From Hirsutella rhossiliensis (taxonomy: Eukaryota; Ascomycota; Sordariomycetes; Hypocreales; Ophiocordycipitaceae), in assembly GCF_020360975.1 (NCBI RefSeq), contig NW_025408673.1, positions 2,728,001 to 2,792,000 of the forward strand: DNA of 64,000 bases. The letters run 5' to 3'. Shown in pieces: positions 33,380 to 44,180 of this stretch. The position numbers and the translations under genes are program-made. The notes under the pieces are model-generated. The model was not told the origin of the DNA. It ran no database searches and saw nothing but the letters and a program-made list of their open reading frames with translations. Each line of letters begins with the position of its first letter. The first letter of the stretch is position 1.

Positions 33380-36300
33380 TCTAGGGCTATAGTAAGGTTA
33401 GTAAGGGCCTAGGCCCCTATTAGTAGTCCTAGCTAGCTATAGAGCTTAAGGGCTTATAACTAACTAAGGAAAGGGTAGCTATAAAGGTAATAATAAAGAA
33501 AAGGTTAGTTTAGTTCCTCCTACGCGGTAATTTTCCCCCCTAAGGGCCCTAGGGCCCCTAGGTTACTCCTTTTTAAGCTACTTAGCTATCCCTATCTCTA
33601 TTTTAGCTAAGAAGGTTAAAAGGGATTCCCTTCCTTTCTTAGAGCTATAGAGAATAGGTAGGCTAAGGGCCCCCTTCTATCTCTTAAAGGTCTAGTAAAG
33701 TACCTCTCTTTCCCTCCTATAGTTCGGGTACCTTAGGATAAGGTGCCTAGTTGTATACCTTCCTTAGCCGTAGTAGTAGTTATCTCGGTCTACCTTATTA
33801 GTCCTTTTTAAGAAGGAAAATAAGAAGCTAGCCTTAAAGAGGAGCTAGTAAAAGGCCGAGAGGGTCGGCCTAGGCCTCCCTATAAGGTCCTTTTCTAGGC
33901 TAAGGGCTAGGCAAGGGGTCTTTTAAATAAACGTATAGTGCTTACCTAGGCCCTTAGCCCTAGGGCCTTTAGCCGCCTTAGTAGCCTAGAGTCCCTTTTA
34001 ATAGTCCTTAGTAGCTTACCAGACCTTTCTTTATAAGTAGCTAATAGAAACTAAGGGGGTCCCTTAGGTAGGAGCCCCTAAGCCTCTTTTAGCTAGCTAG
34101 TCGGCTAGCTAGTTACTAAAGATCCCTAGGTAGCTAGGGCACTAGTATAGCTATATATTATAAAAAGCCTCTAAGCTAGATAGGAGCCTTTTAATATATA
34201 TAGCTAGGTCCGAGAAACCTATAACCTTCTTTATAGTAGCTTAGCTATTTATAAAGATATAGGTATCTATAAGGGGGTTAAGAGGGCTAAGCTTTAAAGG
34301 CCGAGGCCTCTTAGCTAGGTCCTCTAAGACCCTTAGTATCGCGAATAGCTCTACGTTAGCTACTTCGATTAAGGGCCCTAAGTTCTTATAGTATGCCTTT
34401 ATAGGCTTATTTTCTAGACCTATTTCGTAGAAAGAGTAAGCGTTAGTCTTTATAAGGGACCCCTTAAGGTACCCCTTAAAGCTATTAGTATAGAAAGCTA
34501 AGGGCTATAACCTAAAGTCTTCTAAGCTAGCTAGGCTAGCTAAGAGGCATTAGTATTACTTTTTAGCTAAGGGCTTAAGGGCCTTTATTATCGTAATAAA
34601 GGCCTTAGGCTCTAAGGCCTATAAGGGCTCCTAGCTAGCTTTCCTTCTTTCTAAGTTATAATTAGGTCCTATAAGGGCTACTAAGCTTTTAAGGAGGCGG
34701 AATAGCTATATATATAGCCTAATATAGCTTAAGGCCCTTAGGTTAAAGCCTAAGTCGGCGAGGTTATCCTATATAGCTAGGTCGTAAGCTTACCTTATAA
34801 GGTAACTAAGTAAGAAGTATAGGTTTTAGAGGGCGTATAGGAGGCATACCCTTTTAAATCGTACCTCTAGTAGTGGTAGGGCCGCTTTAGCTTTTAAAGC
34901 CCTAATAAGGGATCCTTTAAAGGCCCCTAAGACCTTTAAAAGAGCCTAGTTTTATAGCTTTTAAAAAGGCTTTATAAGGCTCTTAGGGGTCTTAGGCCCC
35001 CTATACTAAAGTTAGGCCCTATAGTCTACTATAGAGGTTATATAGGCTTAGTAGAGCTATTTAGAGGCTTTAAATAATAAGCCTTTTTATATAGAGGTTA
35101 AGCGGGATAGTCCTTTAAAGGTAGCTTATATAGATACTACCTTCTTCTCGATATATTATTTAAATAGGAGCCTAGAATTAAAGAAGACCCCTAGCTACTA
35201 TACTAAGGGCTTTACCTTAAAAAATAGGCCTCTTACTATTATACCCTTTAAACTAAGCTACCGTTGCCTACTTATAAGAATATACCCTTATATTCCTATT
35301 TTACTATTATAAAGAAATAATAGGTATAGGGAGGCTTTATAGAATAAGCTAGTAAAAAGAGGCTCTATAATATAGTCTAAGGGAATAACCCTTAAAAGAT
35401 AAAGACCTCTACTAGATATCTATACCTTCCTCTAGGAAAAGCGGGTTAGGATAAGCCTATCCTTATAACTAAAAATATATATAAAATGCATAAGTTAATT
35501 ACGAGCAAAACGGATACCCTATTGCCTGTTTTAGCCTAGCGGTTCCGAAGATATCCGCGATACGAGAATAGGTAAGGCATAGAACATTCTAGTTAAATCT
35601 ACTACTTATACTAGAACCTATAGTCTTACGTTAACCATTACGCTATAATTAGACCACCTACTAAGTTAGGAAGATATACTATAGATAGAGCTTTTTAAGC
35701 ACTATAGAATATACTAGAAAGCTAACTAATTAGTCTACTAGTAGGCGAGCAATAGTCTATAAAAGACGAAGGATTTCCCTAGGAGTAGTAGATAGAATAA
35801 GTAAGTTCGTAAGTATCTTTTATAACGCTATTCTTTTAATATATTATTTAGCCCCTTATATGCTCGTTATAAATTCCGGATGAAATCCTACCTTATACTC
35901 CTTCGACTACTCTTTCCGCTTACGTTATCGATTACCTAATTCTACGCTTATTACTTATACCTTTTTATACTACTAAAGTAAATAAGTTCTATCTTTAAGG
36001 GGTTAAAGTAGACCCCTTAGTCTTTAGCTTATTTAAATAGGTTAGCAGCTATTACTTTTAGCTACCGAACGTTCTTCTTAGCCGAGGTTAATGTTATAGA
36101 GATACTAAAGTTATCTATATAAGATAGCTAGTATCCCTTAGCCGCTAGTATCCCCCTTACGTATAAGAGGAATAAAATAAGGCTAATAGGGGACCCTTAG
36201 GGCACCCCTATTACTAGGTCTATAAGGGGCTAGACTTACCCTTTAAAGGCTAGCTAGATCTTCCTTTTAGTAAGGAAGTAGTCTACCTAGCTTATAAAGG

Positions 36301-38480
36301 CCTTAGGGAGGTTTAATTCCCTTAGGACCCTTATAAGCTATTCCTTTAATACGAAATCGAAGGCGCCCTTTATATCTAATAAGAGGGTACTAGTAATAGC
36401 CTTCTTATTAGACTCCCGCTTCTTTTAGATATAGTATAGAAGGAGGAAGGCTGTGTCTATAGCTAACTACTATTTTTATCCCCCTAGCTATATAGGGTTT
36501 AAAAGCCCGGCCGTATTAGCTAAATAGCTTAGCCGGGTAGCGTATAGCTTTTCGAGGACCTTTCCTAAGTAGTTAAGTAGACTTATAACCCTATAGGCCT
36601 TAGGGATAGTATAGTCTAGCTTATTTTACTTAGGAAGTATAATTCCTATAGCTTCCTTCTACGCCTTAAGGTAGTATCTTTAGTTAAATAAAGCTTTATA
36701 GGCCCTATTAAAGACTATAGGGATAGCCTTATACGCGTATTAGATAGGGAGGAAGCTAAGGGAGTCTAGGCTAAGGGCTTTCTTATTAAAAGAGCTAAAA
36801 ATAGCCCTCTTAATCTTAGGGTCCTTTAGCTTTAGCTAGTCCTACTTAACCGTGCCCTTACTACTTATATAGCTTAGGGGCTCTTCTTTTTTTAGGCTCT
36901 AGGGGGGGCTAAAGGGAGGGCTAGGGCTAGGGTCTAGGGTTAGAAAAAGGGTTATTAGGAAGGCCTCGTATTTTTCTATAAAGGTATTAGCTTTTACCTC
37001 TATCCCTTCTTTTATATATAAGATACTAGGGAGGGTAAGGTTAGCTCTAGCCTTAGTATAAGAAAAGGCTATAAAGATATCCTTTCTTATTACTTTTATT
37101 AAGAAGCTCTCTTAGTATTACTTTTTAATAGCCTTAATAGTATACTTAAAGCTATTTTAGGCCTCTATAAAGCTCTTTTAGCTCTCCTTATCCTAGGCTA
37201 GCCTATAAGCCCGTTAGGCTAAGCTTAGGGCTTTCTAAAAGTAGGTTAGCTTATCGGTCTACTAGGGCTTAGATCCCTTATAAGGCCTCTTTTTTAGTAT
37301 CGCTACGTTCGAGGCCTTTATAAGGGTTCTTATTTAAAGGAAAGCTATCCCTTTTAAGTCGTCTCTTTTTATAGCCCTCTCTATAGCTATAAGGAGGTCT
37401 TATTCCTTCTTAGCTAAGTATTTTAAGAATACCTTTTAGTTTACTTTCCTATAATTATAGGTAGTAGGCCTTGCTAGTAATAGCTTATTAGGGCCCCTTA
37501 AGCTAGCTTTAAAGGCTATAGGCTTATAATCTAAGCCTATAGCTTTTAAGAAGCGGAAGTTAGCCTAGGTTAACTATTTAAAGGGGCTATAGAAAGTAAG
37601 GTCTATAACTAAGGCCCCTTTTAAGCCTTTCCTTTAATAGGTACCTTTTATAGCTATCTTAAGGTCTATTAGTAAGGAAGCCTTATAGCGGTCGAGATAG
37701 CTAATAAGGGCTTTTGCCTTATAGGCCTTAAAGGGTTCTATAAAAGGGTTCTAATAAGGGTAGTATAAGTTAAAGTCCCTTATTAGTAGGAAGGGCTACT
37801 ATAAGAGCTAGGCTATTAATAGTAGCCTTTTTATCGTAAGGGGCCCTTACTAGCCTTAGCTAGCTAGGGCCCCTTTAACCTCTTTTTTATTATATAGGTT
37901 AATAAGGGTAAATAGCTTAGCGCCTTTTACCCTTATAGCCTATATATTAAGATTACTAAAGAGGTCGAAGCTAGGGCTAGCTTCTATCTAAGCTTCCTTC
38001 CTTTTATAAGCTATAACCCTAGGCCTCCTAATAAGCTTAGGAAAGTTAGTAAAGGGGATAAGGGTTATAACGTTATAGGCTAGATACTATATAAGGATAT
38101 AACTATTATCGATCTTATAGAGGTAAGGCTCTTATAATAAGATTAGGTCTACTCTTATTTTTAAGGCTTACTCTAAGATCGATAAGTTAGCTATTTCCTA
38201 CCTATTAATATTATACTATATAATACTAATAAAGTTATAGTTAAGCCTAAGGGGCCTAAGGGGCTTTAAGGGCCTTATAGGTATAAAGGGGCTAAGGCTA
38301 TTAAGTATTAGTTATTCCCTTATAGACTCTATATTATACTTTATTAGTTATAAGGTACTCTCCCTTATAGTTATAGTATTAAACTTTAAAGTAAGAGTAG
38401 CCTTAGCTAGCCTTATAGCTAGGGTAGTTATAGTCCTTAGTTAGGTGCTTTTCTAAGTAAAAGGTATACTTAATAGGCTA
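33380..38480 (-). pseudogene. LINE-1 ORF2 remnant: endonuclease, RT, RNase H
   Basis: Reading right to left. The apurinic-type endonuclease (about 37500-38400) shows 'DFNLYYPYQNP' at 37750-37790, the GDFNxHHxxW motif of LINE endonucleases. RT (about 35900-36950) shows 'KAYRVISLLNYLGKVLEKL', 'LLLDIKGAFDFV' (Asp of motif A intact), 'GVPQGSPISLILFLLY' and the catalytic box now 'YIDNFSIS' (36085-36110). RNase H (34040-34500) shows 'FYTNSFKGYLKGS', 'ANVELFAIL', 'IDTYIFINSQATI' and 'CPSYLGIFSNQLADQLAKRG'. The tail to 33380 has no recognised zinc knuckle. Start and stop codons cannot be fixed because of RIP. Confidence 0.85.
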
Positions 38481-38499
38481 CTAGTAGGTCTAAGGGTTA

Positions 38500-39850
38500 T
38501 AGCTAAAGGAAAGGCACCTATAGTACTATATATATATAGTATATTCCTTATAAGCCTTAACTCGAATCTATAGACCTATTATATAAAGGCTTTTTTTCTA
38601 GTATTTAGCCCTTATAGCCTTTAAAAGGACTATAAAGATAACCGATCCTACCTTCTACGTTAGGCTTAGGGTGCCTAGCTACCTAGGCTGCCCTAAGATA
38701 TTGATCCCGCTAAAGGTTTTAGCTTTTATAGTAAAGATATTAAGGATAGGGGTCTCTAAGAGGTTAAGGATGCTCCGGGCTACTAACTTAGTCTAGCTAG
38801 TAGGAAGGTCGGCCGATTTAATAGGTAGCTCCTTAAGGTATAGGGACTACCTCTCCTATTACTCTAAAAGCTTCTTTGCTATATATAGGGCCTTTATTGT
38901 TATAACTATATTACCTTTATTTAAGGTTAATAGAGCTAATATAGCTAGTTCCCTTATAGCCTTATTAAGCTCGTTATAAAGCGTAATAAGGTTAATAGTT
39001 AGCGTTAGTAATTCCTTCTTTAGCTTTAAGATAAGTTAAAAGTCCTCTTTTACGTTCCTCTTAGCTAAGGCCTTAGCTAGGGTCTTAGCTAGGGCTTTTA
39101 CTAGAGCCTTAGCTAGGGCCTTAGCTAGGGCCTTAGGCGCCTTCTTTATAGTAACCTTAGCCTACGAGCTCGCTTTAAGGTTTCCTTAGGTAGCCCTAGG
39201 CTACTAAGCGGCCTTAGGCTAGTATAAGGGCTATTATAAGGGCTGTTAGCGGTCCGGGGTCCTTATAGCTGCCTTTTTAAGCCCTTCTATAAAAGTCTTA
39301 TAAAAGGGTTCGATTTTTTAGGCTTCCTTAAGGGCCTAGAGGGCCTACTAAAGGAAGCCCTAGGCCTAGTCCCTAGGGAAGGGGTACTAGGGCCGGGGCT
39401 AGGTCTACTATAAGCGTTAAAACGTAGGTCGGATAGGTATAGGGCTAATAAGGCTACTAAGCATAGCTTTCTTTTACCCCTTTACTTACTTTAAGGGCTA
39501 GTTAAGCTAGAAGTAGCTAGCCTAAGATAGGGCTAGGCTAGGCTTAAAGAGGCTAGTCTTTAGTATAGGCTAGGTATTATCTTCTATCTTAATATCCTTT
39601 AGGTCTTAGTCTTAGGTCCTAGGCCTTTCTTCTAGGGTCCTTAGAAGGCGTTAGCCTTTTAGAGCTTCTTTTAAGTAGGCCCTAGCCTTTAAGGTACTTA
39701 TTTCGACCCTTAAGTTAAGGGGGGGGGGGGGTTAAAGTTAAGAGGGCCCTCTTTATATCTAGGCTAGGGTCCTAAGTTAGGTCTAGGCTTAGTCCCGTTA
39801 GCGGGGGGGGGGCATATACCCTTAGTTAGCGAGGGCGGGAAAGAGTTTTC
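38500..39850 (-). pseudogene. LINE-1 ORF1 (gag-like) remnant with Lys-Ala-Leu-Ala repeats
   Basis: Coding remnant upstream of the endonuclease. A near-perfect 12-bp tandem (TTAGCTAGGGCC on the plus strand, 39065-39135) encodes repeated ALAK units on the minus strand, predicting a basic amphipathic helix. G-runs of 13 (39719-39731) and 10 (39803-39812) are C-runs on the coding strand near its start. No CCHC knuckle could be confirmed. Confidence 0.5.
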
Positions 39851-40037
39851 TACCTATATAAAGGAGAACCTCGCTTAATTCGTAATCTTTAGTAGTATAT
39901 TATATACCCGTTAGTAGCTATATAAGGCTATACTTAGGGGGGCGTAATACGCTATTCGTAATAGTTCTAAGTATATACTTTTTCTATATTTTAAGCTTAG
40001 TTTCGAAAAGTTAGCTAAGAAGATATAATAATATCTA

Positions 40038-40075
40038 AAGCGATAGCATTAATTAATATATATAATATATATAAT
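40038..40075. repeat. Right half of the LINE-1 target repeat
   Basis: AAGCGATAG then CATTAATTAA continues the short dispersed repeat seen whole at 4194-4262; the left half is 33307-33348. Confidence 0.65.
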
Positions 40076-41440
40076 AAAAACCCTCCCTTCTTTTAATATA
40101 GGTCTACCTTAAATAGGTCTTAGTAGTAGTATATAGGAAATTTACGCTAGCTACTTTAAGCTTCTTATATACGTTTATATTTTAATATATACTATCTTAA
40201 GCTATAGCCGCTTTTATCTTAAGCGGCCGCGGCCTAAGCTTACTAGCTTTAGCCTAAGGTTATAGGTAGTAGTTTCTTTTTAAGGGCTTAACTTATAAGC
40301 GCTTATATTCTTTATAGCTCTTATATTACTACTATATAGCTATATCTATGTTAGCCTATTAGTTTATTAGTTAGTAAGGTAAGTAATATTTAGTTACTAG
40401 GCCGGGAGCTAGTATAAGTCGCTCTTAAGTAGGGCTAGCTAATCGAAATTTAGTTAGCTAGCTTTATTAATTTAAAATTAGTTCCTATCTAGCTATATAA
40501 CTTCTTAATTAAAGGTATAGCGGCCTATATTTTCTATCTATTATATAGTTATTAATTATATATACTTAGCTTATATATATATATACCTACCCTTTCCTTA
40601 TAGTTTTATTCTTACCTCCTCTTACTTATTTATCTATTATCTCTTTTATAGGCTTTAATTCCTACTTACTTTATTTCCCTATTCTTAGGTCTCTTTAGTA
40701 CTATACTTAAAATTACTTACCTTTATTTTATAATATTTAACTAGGACGCTAACTTAGGTAGTAGTAGCTCGCCTTTTCTTAAGCCCCCTCCTTATTAAAA
40801 GGTCGCTACTATAGTAGGTTTTAAGCGCTTTATCTTATATTTTATATATATTAAGCGCCCTATTAATAAGTATACTTATAAGTCCTTTACTAGCTATTAA
40901 AACTAGTTTTATAAGTATTAGTTTTAGTTTTATCTTAAGTTAGTCTTACTTTTAATACTTTTACTAACTTTACTAGCTATAAAAGCTAAAGTATATATTA
41001 CTTATACTAACTTTAACTAGTTTTATTATTAATTAAGTATCCTTATCTTACTATAATATTATCTAAGTTTAATACTAATTTATATTTAGATTACTTTTAA
41101 GGGTAAAGAAGCTATATATACCCTTTACTAAGCTTAGTCTAAGGTCGACTATCCCTTCCTTATTAAGGTTTTAATATAAAAGCGCTTTTATTACTTTACT
41201 TTAGAAACTTATATTTATACTAGTTAGAAGGCCCTTACTACTAAAGGTAAGGGCGTATTAAATAAGTTTACTCTTAGTTTAAGTATAGTATCTAAGAATA
41301 TTAAGACGCTCGCCTTAGCTTTTACCTATTTTATAGATAATACCTACTATATATATAAGTCCTTAGAAAGTACTTAGGTAAGTTTAGTAATACTATTAAA
41401 ACCCGAGCCTAAGTTAAGCTTAAGTTACTCTTAGTTACTT
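40076..41440. other. No recognisable gene
   Basis: AT-rich RIPed DNA. Some plus-strand stretches (41100-41400) read 30-60 codons between probable RIP stops and may belong to the remnant that follows. Confidence 0.4.
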
Positions 41441-42614
41441 AAAAGACTCTTATAGTAGTTAATAATCTTATTAACTATTTTTATCTTATTATTAGTAATA
41501 ATTATAATAGTAAGAATAATAACGATAATTATACTAAGCTTAGTCTAGCCTCTTTTAGTAAGCGGAAGGGTAAGGGTAAAGGTAAGGCGCTTATTATATT
41601 TAAGGCTTTATTTAAAGCTAAGACTAACGAGTCTACTACTATCTTTATACCTATAGTTATCTTAAAGTTAGTTTAGGATCCTACTATATCCTTCTTTATT
41701 AGCTCTAATACTAAGCTATAGCTTAGTAGTTCTCTTATTACTAAGCCCGCTTTAAAGCGTCCTTACCTTATATTACCTATTAACTCTATTAATACTCTTA
41801 ACTTTATTTAGTAGTATTTTTATAGTTATTATAGTTTAGTTATAGCTAAGATTATTACTAGTCTTAACTTTAATTAGATTTAGAGTTATATTATAGGCTA
41901 TAGTAATTACCTTTACGCTACTACTAATATAAGTCTTACCTTAGTATAGTCCTTAATTATTACTTTATTTTATAAGCTAGCTATTTAAACTAGTTTTAGT
42001 TTAGGTTTAAGGTTAGGTTTAGCTAGCTATTACTAAGCTTCTTATAATAGTAGTAGTCTTTATACTTTTTATAAGTCCTAGGTTACTCTCTCTTATACTT
42101 TACGCGCTACCTTAAAGGGGTCTTATTATTCTTATTATAATAGTAAGGTAAATATTACTATTAATAAGTTAAGCTAGAGTTATAGTTTAAGGGTTAGCTA
42201 TTAGCGCTATCTTAGTTAAGTTTTAAGTTAAGTCTTATTTAGTTATAGTCTTTTAATAGTAAGTTTTATTCTATAGCTATTAAAGCTAGCTTAGTTAGGT
42301 CTCTTTAGTTTTATTTAGTTTATAGTTTAAGTAGTAAGGTTTATACTTAGTTTAAGTTTAGTTTAGTTAATACTATAGTCTTATTATTATAAGTTCTTTC
42401 CCTTTCTTAGGTCGCCTTAATAAGGTAAGTAGCTAACTAAGGTAGTTTTAATTAAGGCCGCTCTATCTTTAATATAACCTTAGGGCTATTATTTAGTATA
42501 TCTATATATAGCCTTTAAGCTAGATTAAACTAATAAAGCTTACTTAAGTAAAAGAACTATTATACTAGTAGCGCTACTATCGTTTTCCTTTAAAGGCTTA
42601 CTTTTATATTATAT
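41440..42614 (+). pseudogene. Unidentified Ser- and Cys-rich coding remnant, interrupted by gypsy-1
   Basis: A plus-strand frame of over 350 codons has stops nearly all at Gln/Trp-type positions. It contains a basic 'SKRKGKGKGKA' run (about 41568-41600), a Ser-rich middle and a cluster of Tyr codons at 41815-41925 (YFYSYYS..., then SYIIGYSNYLY). These would be Cys before RIP and resemble a zinc-ribbon-like W-x-C-x-C ... C-x3-C-x2-C layout. No family was recognised. The frame runs to the gypsy-1 target site at 42615-42619 and may resume after 49500. It could be a captured gene or an accessory frame opposite LINE-2. Confidence 0.35.
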
Positions 42615-42619
42615 ATATC

Positions 42620-42818
42620 TATAAGGGTATTTACCCTTAGTATAGGTCTAGGCATTAGCCTAAACCTTAGCCGATAAGCGTTATAGGTTAAGGCAGGCCG
42701 TACGTATAAACGCGTATTTAGTAGTAGTAGGCGCGGCGTATAGTTAGATCCTATATAGCTTATTATTATAATATAACGGAAGGCACCTACGGTATAACCC
42801 TCTGCCTACCCTATAATA
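42620..42818 (+). repeat. gypsy-1 5' LTR (199 bp)
   Basis: TATAAGGGTATTTACCC ... CCCTATAATA; the TG...CA ends are now TA...TA. The leader GTATAAGCTATT follows directly and is shared with the gypsy-5 fragment at 3152-3163, so it may contain the primer-binding site. Confidence 0.95.
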
Positions 42819-42999
42819 GTATAAGCTATTATTATATTAGACCCGATATTAGAACCTTAGTAGTACTAGCTAGGGTAGTAGTAGTAGCAGCAGCTATTAT
42901 AGGAAGAAGCCTAGTACTAATAGCTACGGCAATAGGCGGAAGAGCTATACTAGCAATACCTATAGGAAGAGGCCTAGTAGTAACGGGATAAATAAGCCC

Positions 43000-44180
43000 G
43001 GTTTATAAAGCTATTCTACTAGATATTATAAGACCTAGACTAACGAGTAACCCTACGCCGGATCCTTAATACCCTCCTAACGCTAGCTCCGATAGATACG
43101 CCCCCCGCTACCGAGAGGTCGGAGCGTAAGGCGGCCCTCGGTAGACGGAAGCTACTACCTTAGCCTACCTAGGACGGTAAGCTAAAGACCTTTTACTTCT
43201 TCCTTAACCGCTTAATAGCGAAATACTATATTAACGAGAAATAGGGCCTTAATAGCTATAAGGAGATAGCTTAGTTCTCGCTCCTCTATACGCTGCCGGA
43301 GCCCTAGATACGGCGAATAGCGGGCTTCTAGGAGCGGGGTAGTCCTAAGGGGACGAAAGACCCCTAAGCATTCTTTAACTACCTAGTCTACGCCTTCGGC
43401 AACGTATAGGAATAGGAGAAGGCATAGGATAGGCTGCGGACCCTTACTTAATAAGAGGGGCAGTCCTTTAGGGAGTTCTTACCGGAATTTAAAGAGACCC
43501 TAACCTAGGCGGCGGGTAATACCGCCTAGGATAACGGCGCTAAGCTTACCTAGCTACGGAACTTAATCTCCCCGGGGCTCCGGGAGCTGCTTATCCCTAT
43601 TATAATGCCCTCTACCTACGAGGGCTACGTAGGCCGCCTTACGAAGGTAGCCTAGGGATATAAGCAGACGCCGCGCTTCTAGAAGCTACGTAAGCGCTTA
43701 GCCTCGAGCGGGACTAACGGGCCGGATAGCTCCTCCTTACTTAACCCGTCTACGCCCGGGCCCGCTCCTAAGTCGGCGGTGGATGCGGACGGCGACGTCC
43801 GGATAGCGGCCATGCGCCCTAAGGGGCGCGGCAATAGCAAGACCCCGGCCGCTCCGCTAGCGGCGTAGTCCGGTAAGACGGCTAAGTAGGTGCCCTATAA
43901 GGAAATTAGCAAACGACGCAAAGAGGGCCGCTATATACGTTACGGCGTAAGCACGTATATAGTTAAGTCTTGCCCCTACCTCCTAGTAAGGAGGCCGGTA
44001 GAGATATAGGTTACCCGCGCCCTATTAGAATCCGACGACGAGGGAGATAGGGGAACCTCCGCTATATACGAAGCGGAGGGAAAAGCTTAGCTCCGGTGCG
44101 AAGGCGGGCCCTAGAGCCTAGTAATCTAACACTAGCTAAGGAGGACCTAGTAAGGCGTATTAAAGAAGAACCTACTTTAA
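43000..44180 (+). pseudogene. gypsy-1 gag remnant with CCHC knuckle
   Basis: Frame 0 modulo 3. Capsid-like part: 'FYFFLNRLIAKYY' and 'NEKQGLNSYKEIAQF' (43190-43290), then 'EGQSFREFLPEFKETL' (43455-43500). A zinc knuckle is at 43932-43974, where Tyr-x2-Tyr-x4-(His changed)-x4-Cys corresponds to C-x2-C-x4-H-x4-C with TGC-to-TAC type changes. The acidic 'ESDDEGD' follows at 44030-44050. Readable overlap with pol extends to about 44180. Confidence 0.85.

Larger units (their letters stand above)
33349..40037 (-). mobile_element. LINE-1: complete non-LTR retrotransposon (about 6.7 kb)
   Basis: Minus-strand element with ORF1 (gag-like) and ORF2 (endonuclease, RT, RNase H) and a poly-A end, seen as T14 at 33352-33365 on the plus strand. 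AAGCGATAG occurs on both sides (33340-33348 and 40038-40046), a 9-bp target duplication. The joined flanks correspond to the uninterrupted repeat at 4194-4262. Domain order and RT sequence suit the Tad1-like LINEs of filamentous ascomycetes, but clade assignment is tentative. It retains more GC than gypsy-3 but is RIPed throughout. Confidence 0.88.

Noticed and set aside
40076..42614. 3' end of LINE-2 (RNase H and tail) continuing across gypsy-1
   Set aside because: The minus-strand reading here has too many stops that are not Gln/Trp-type, no RNase H motif and no poly-A end. The plus strand reads better.
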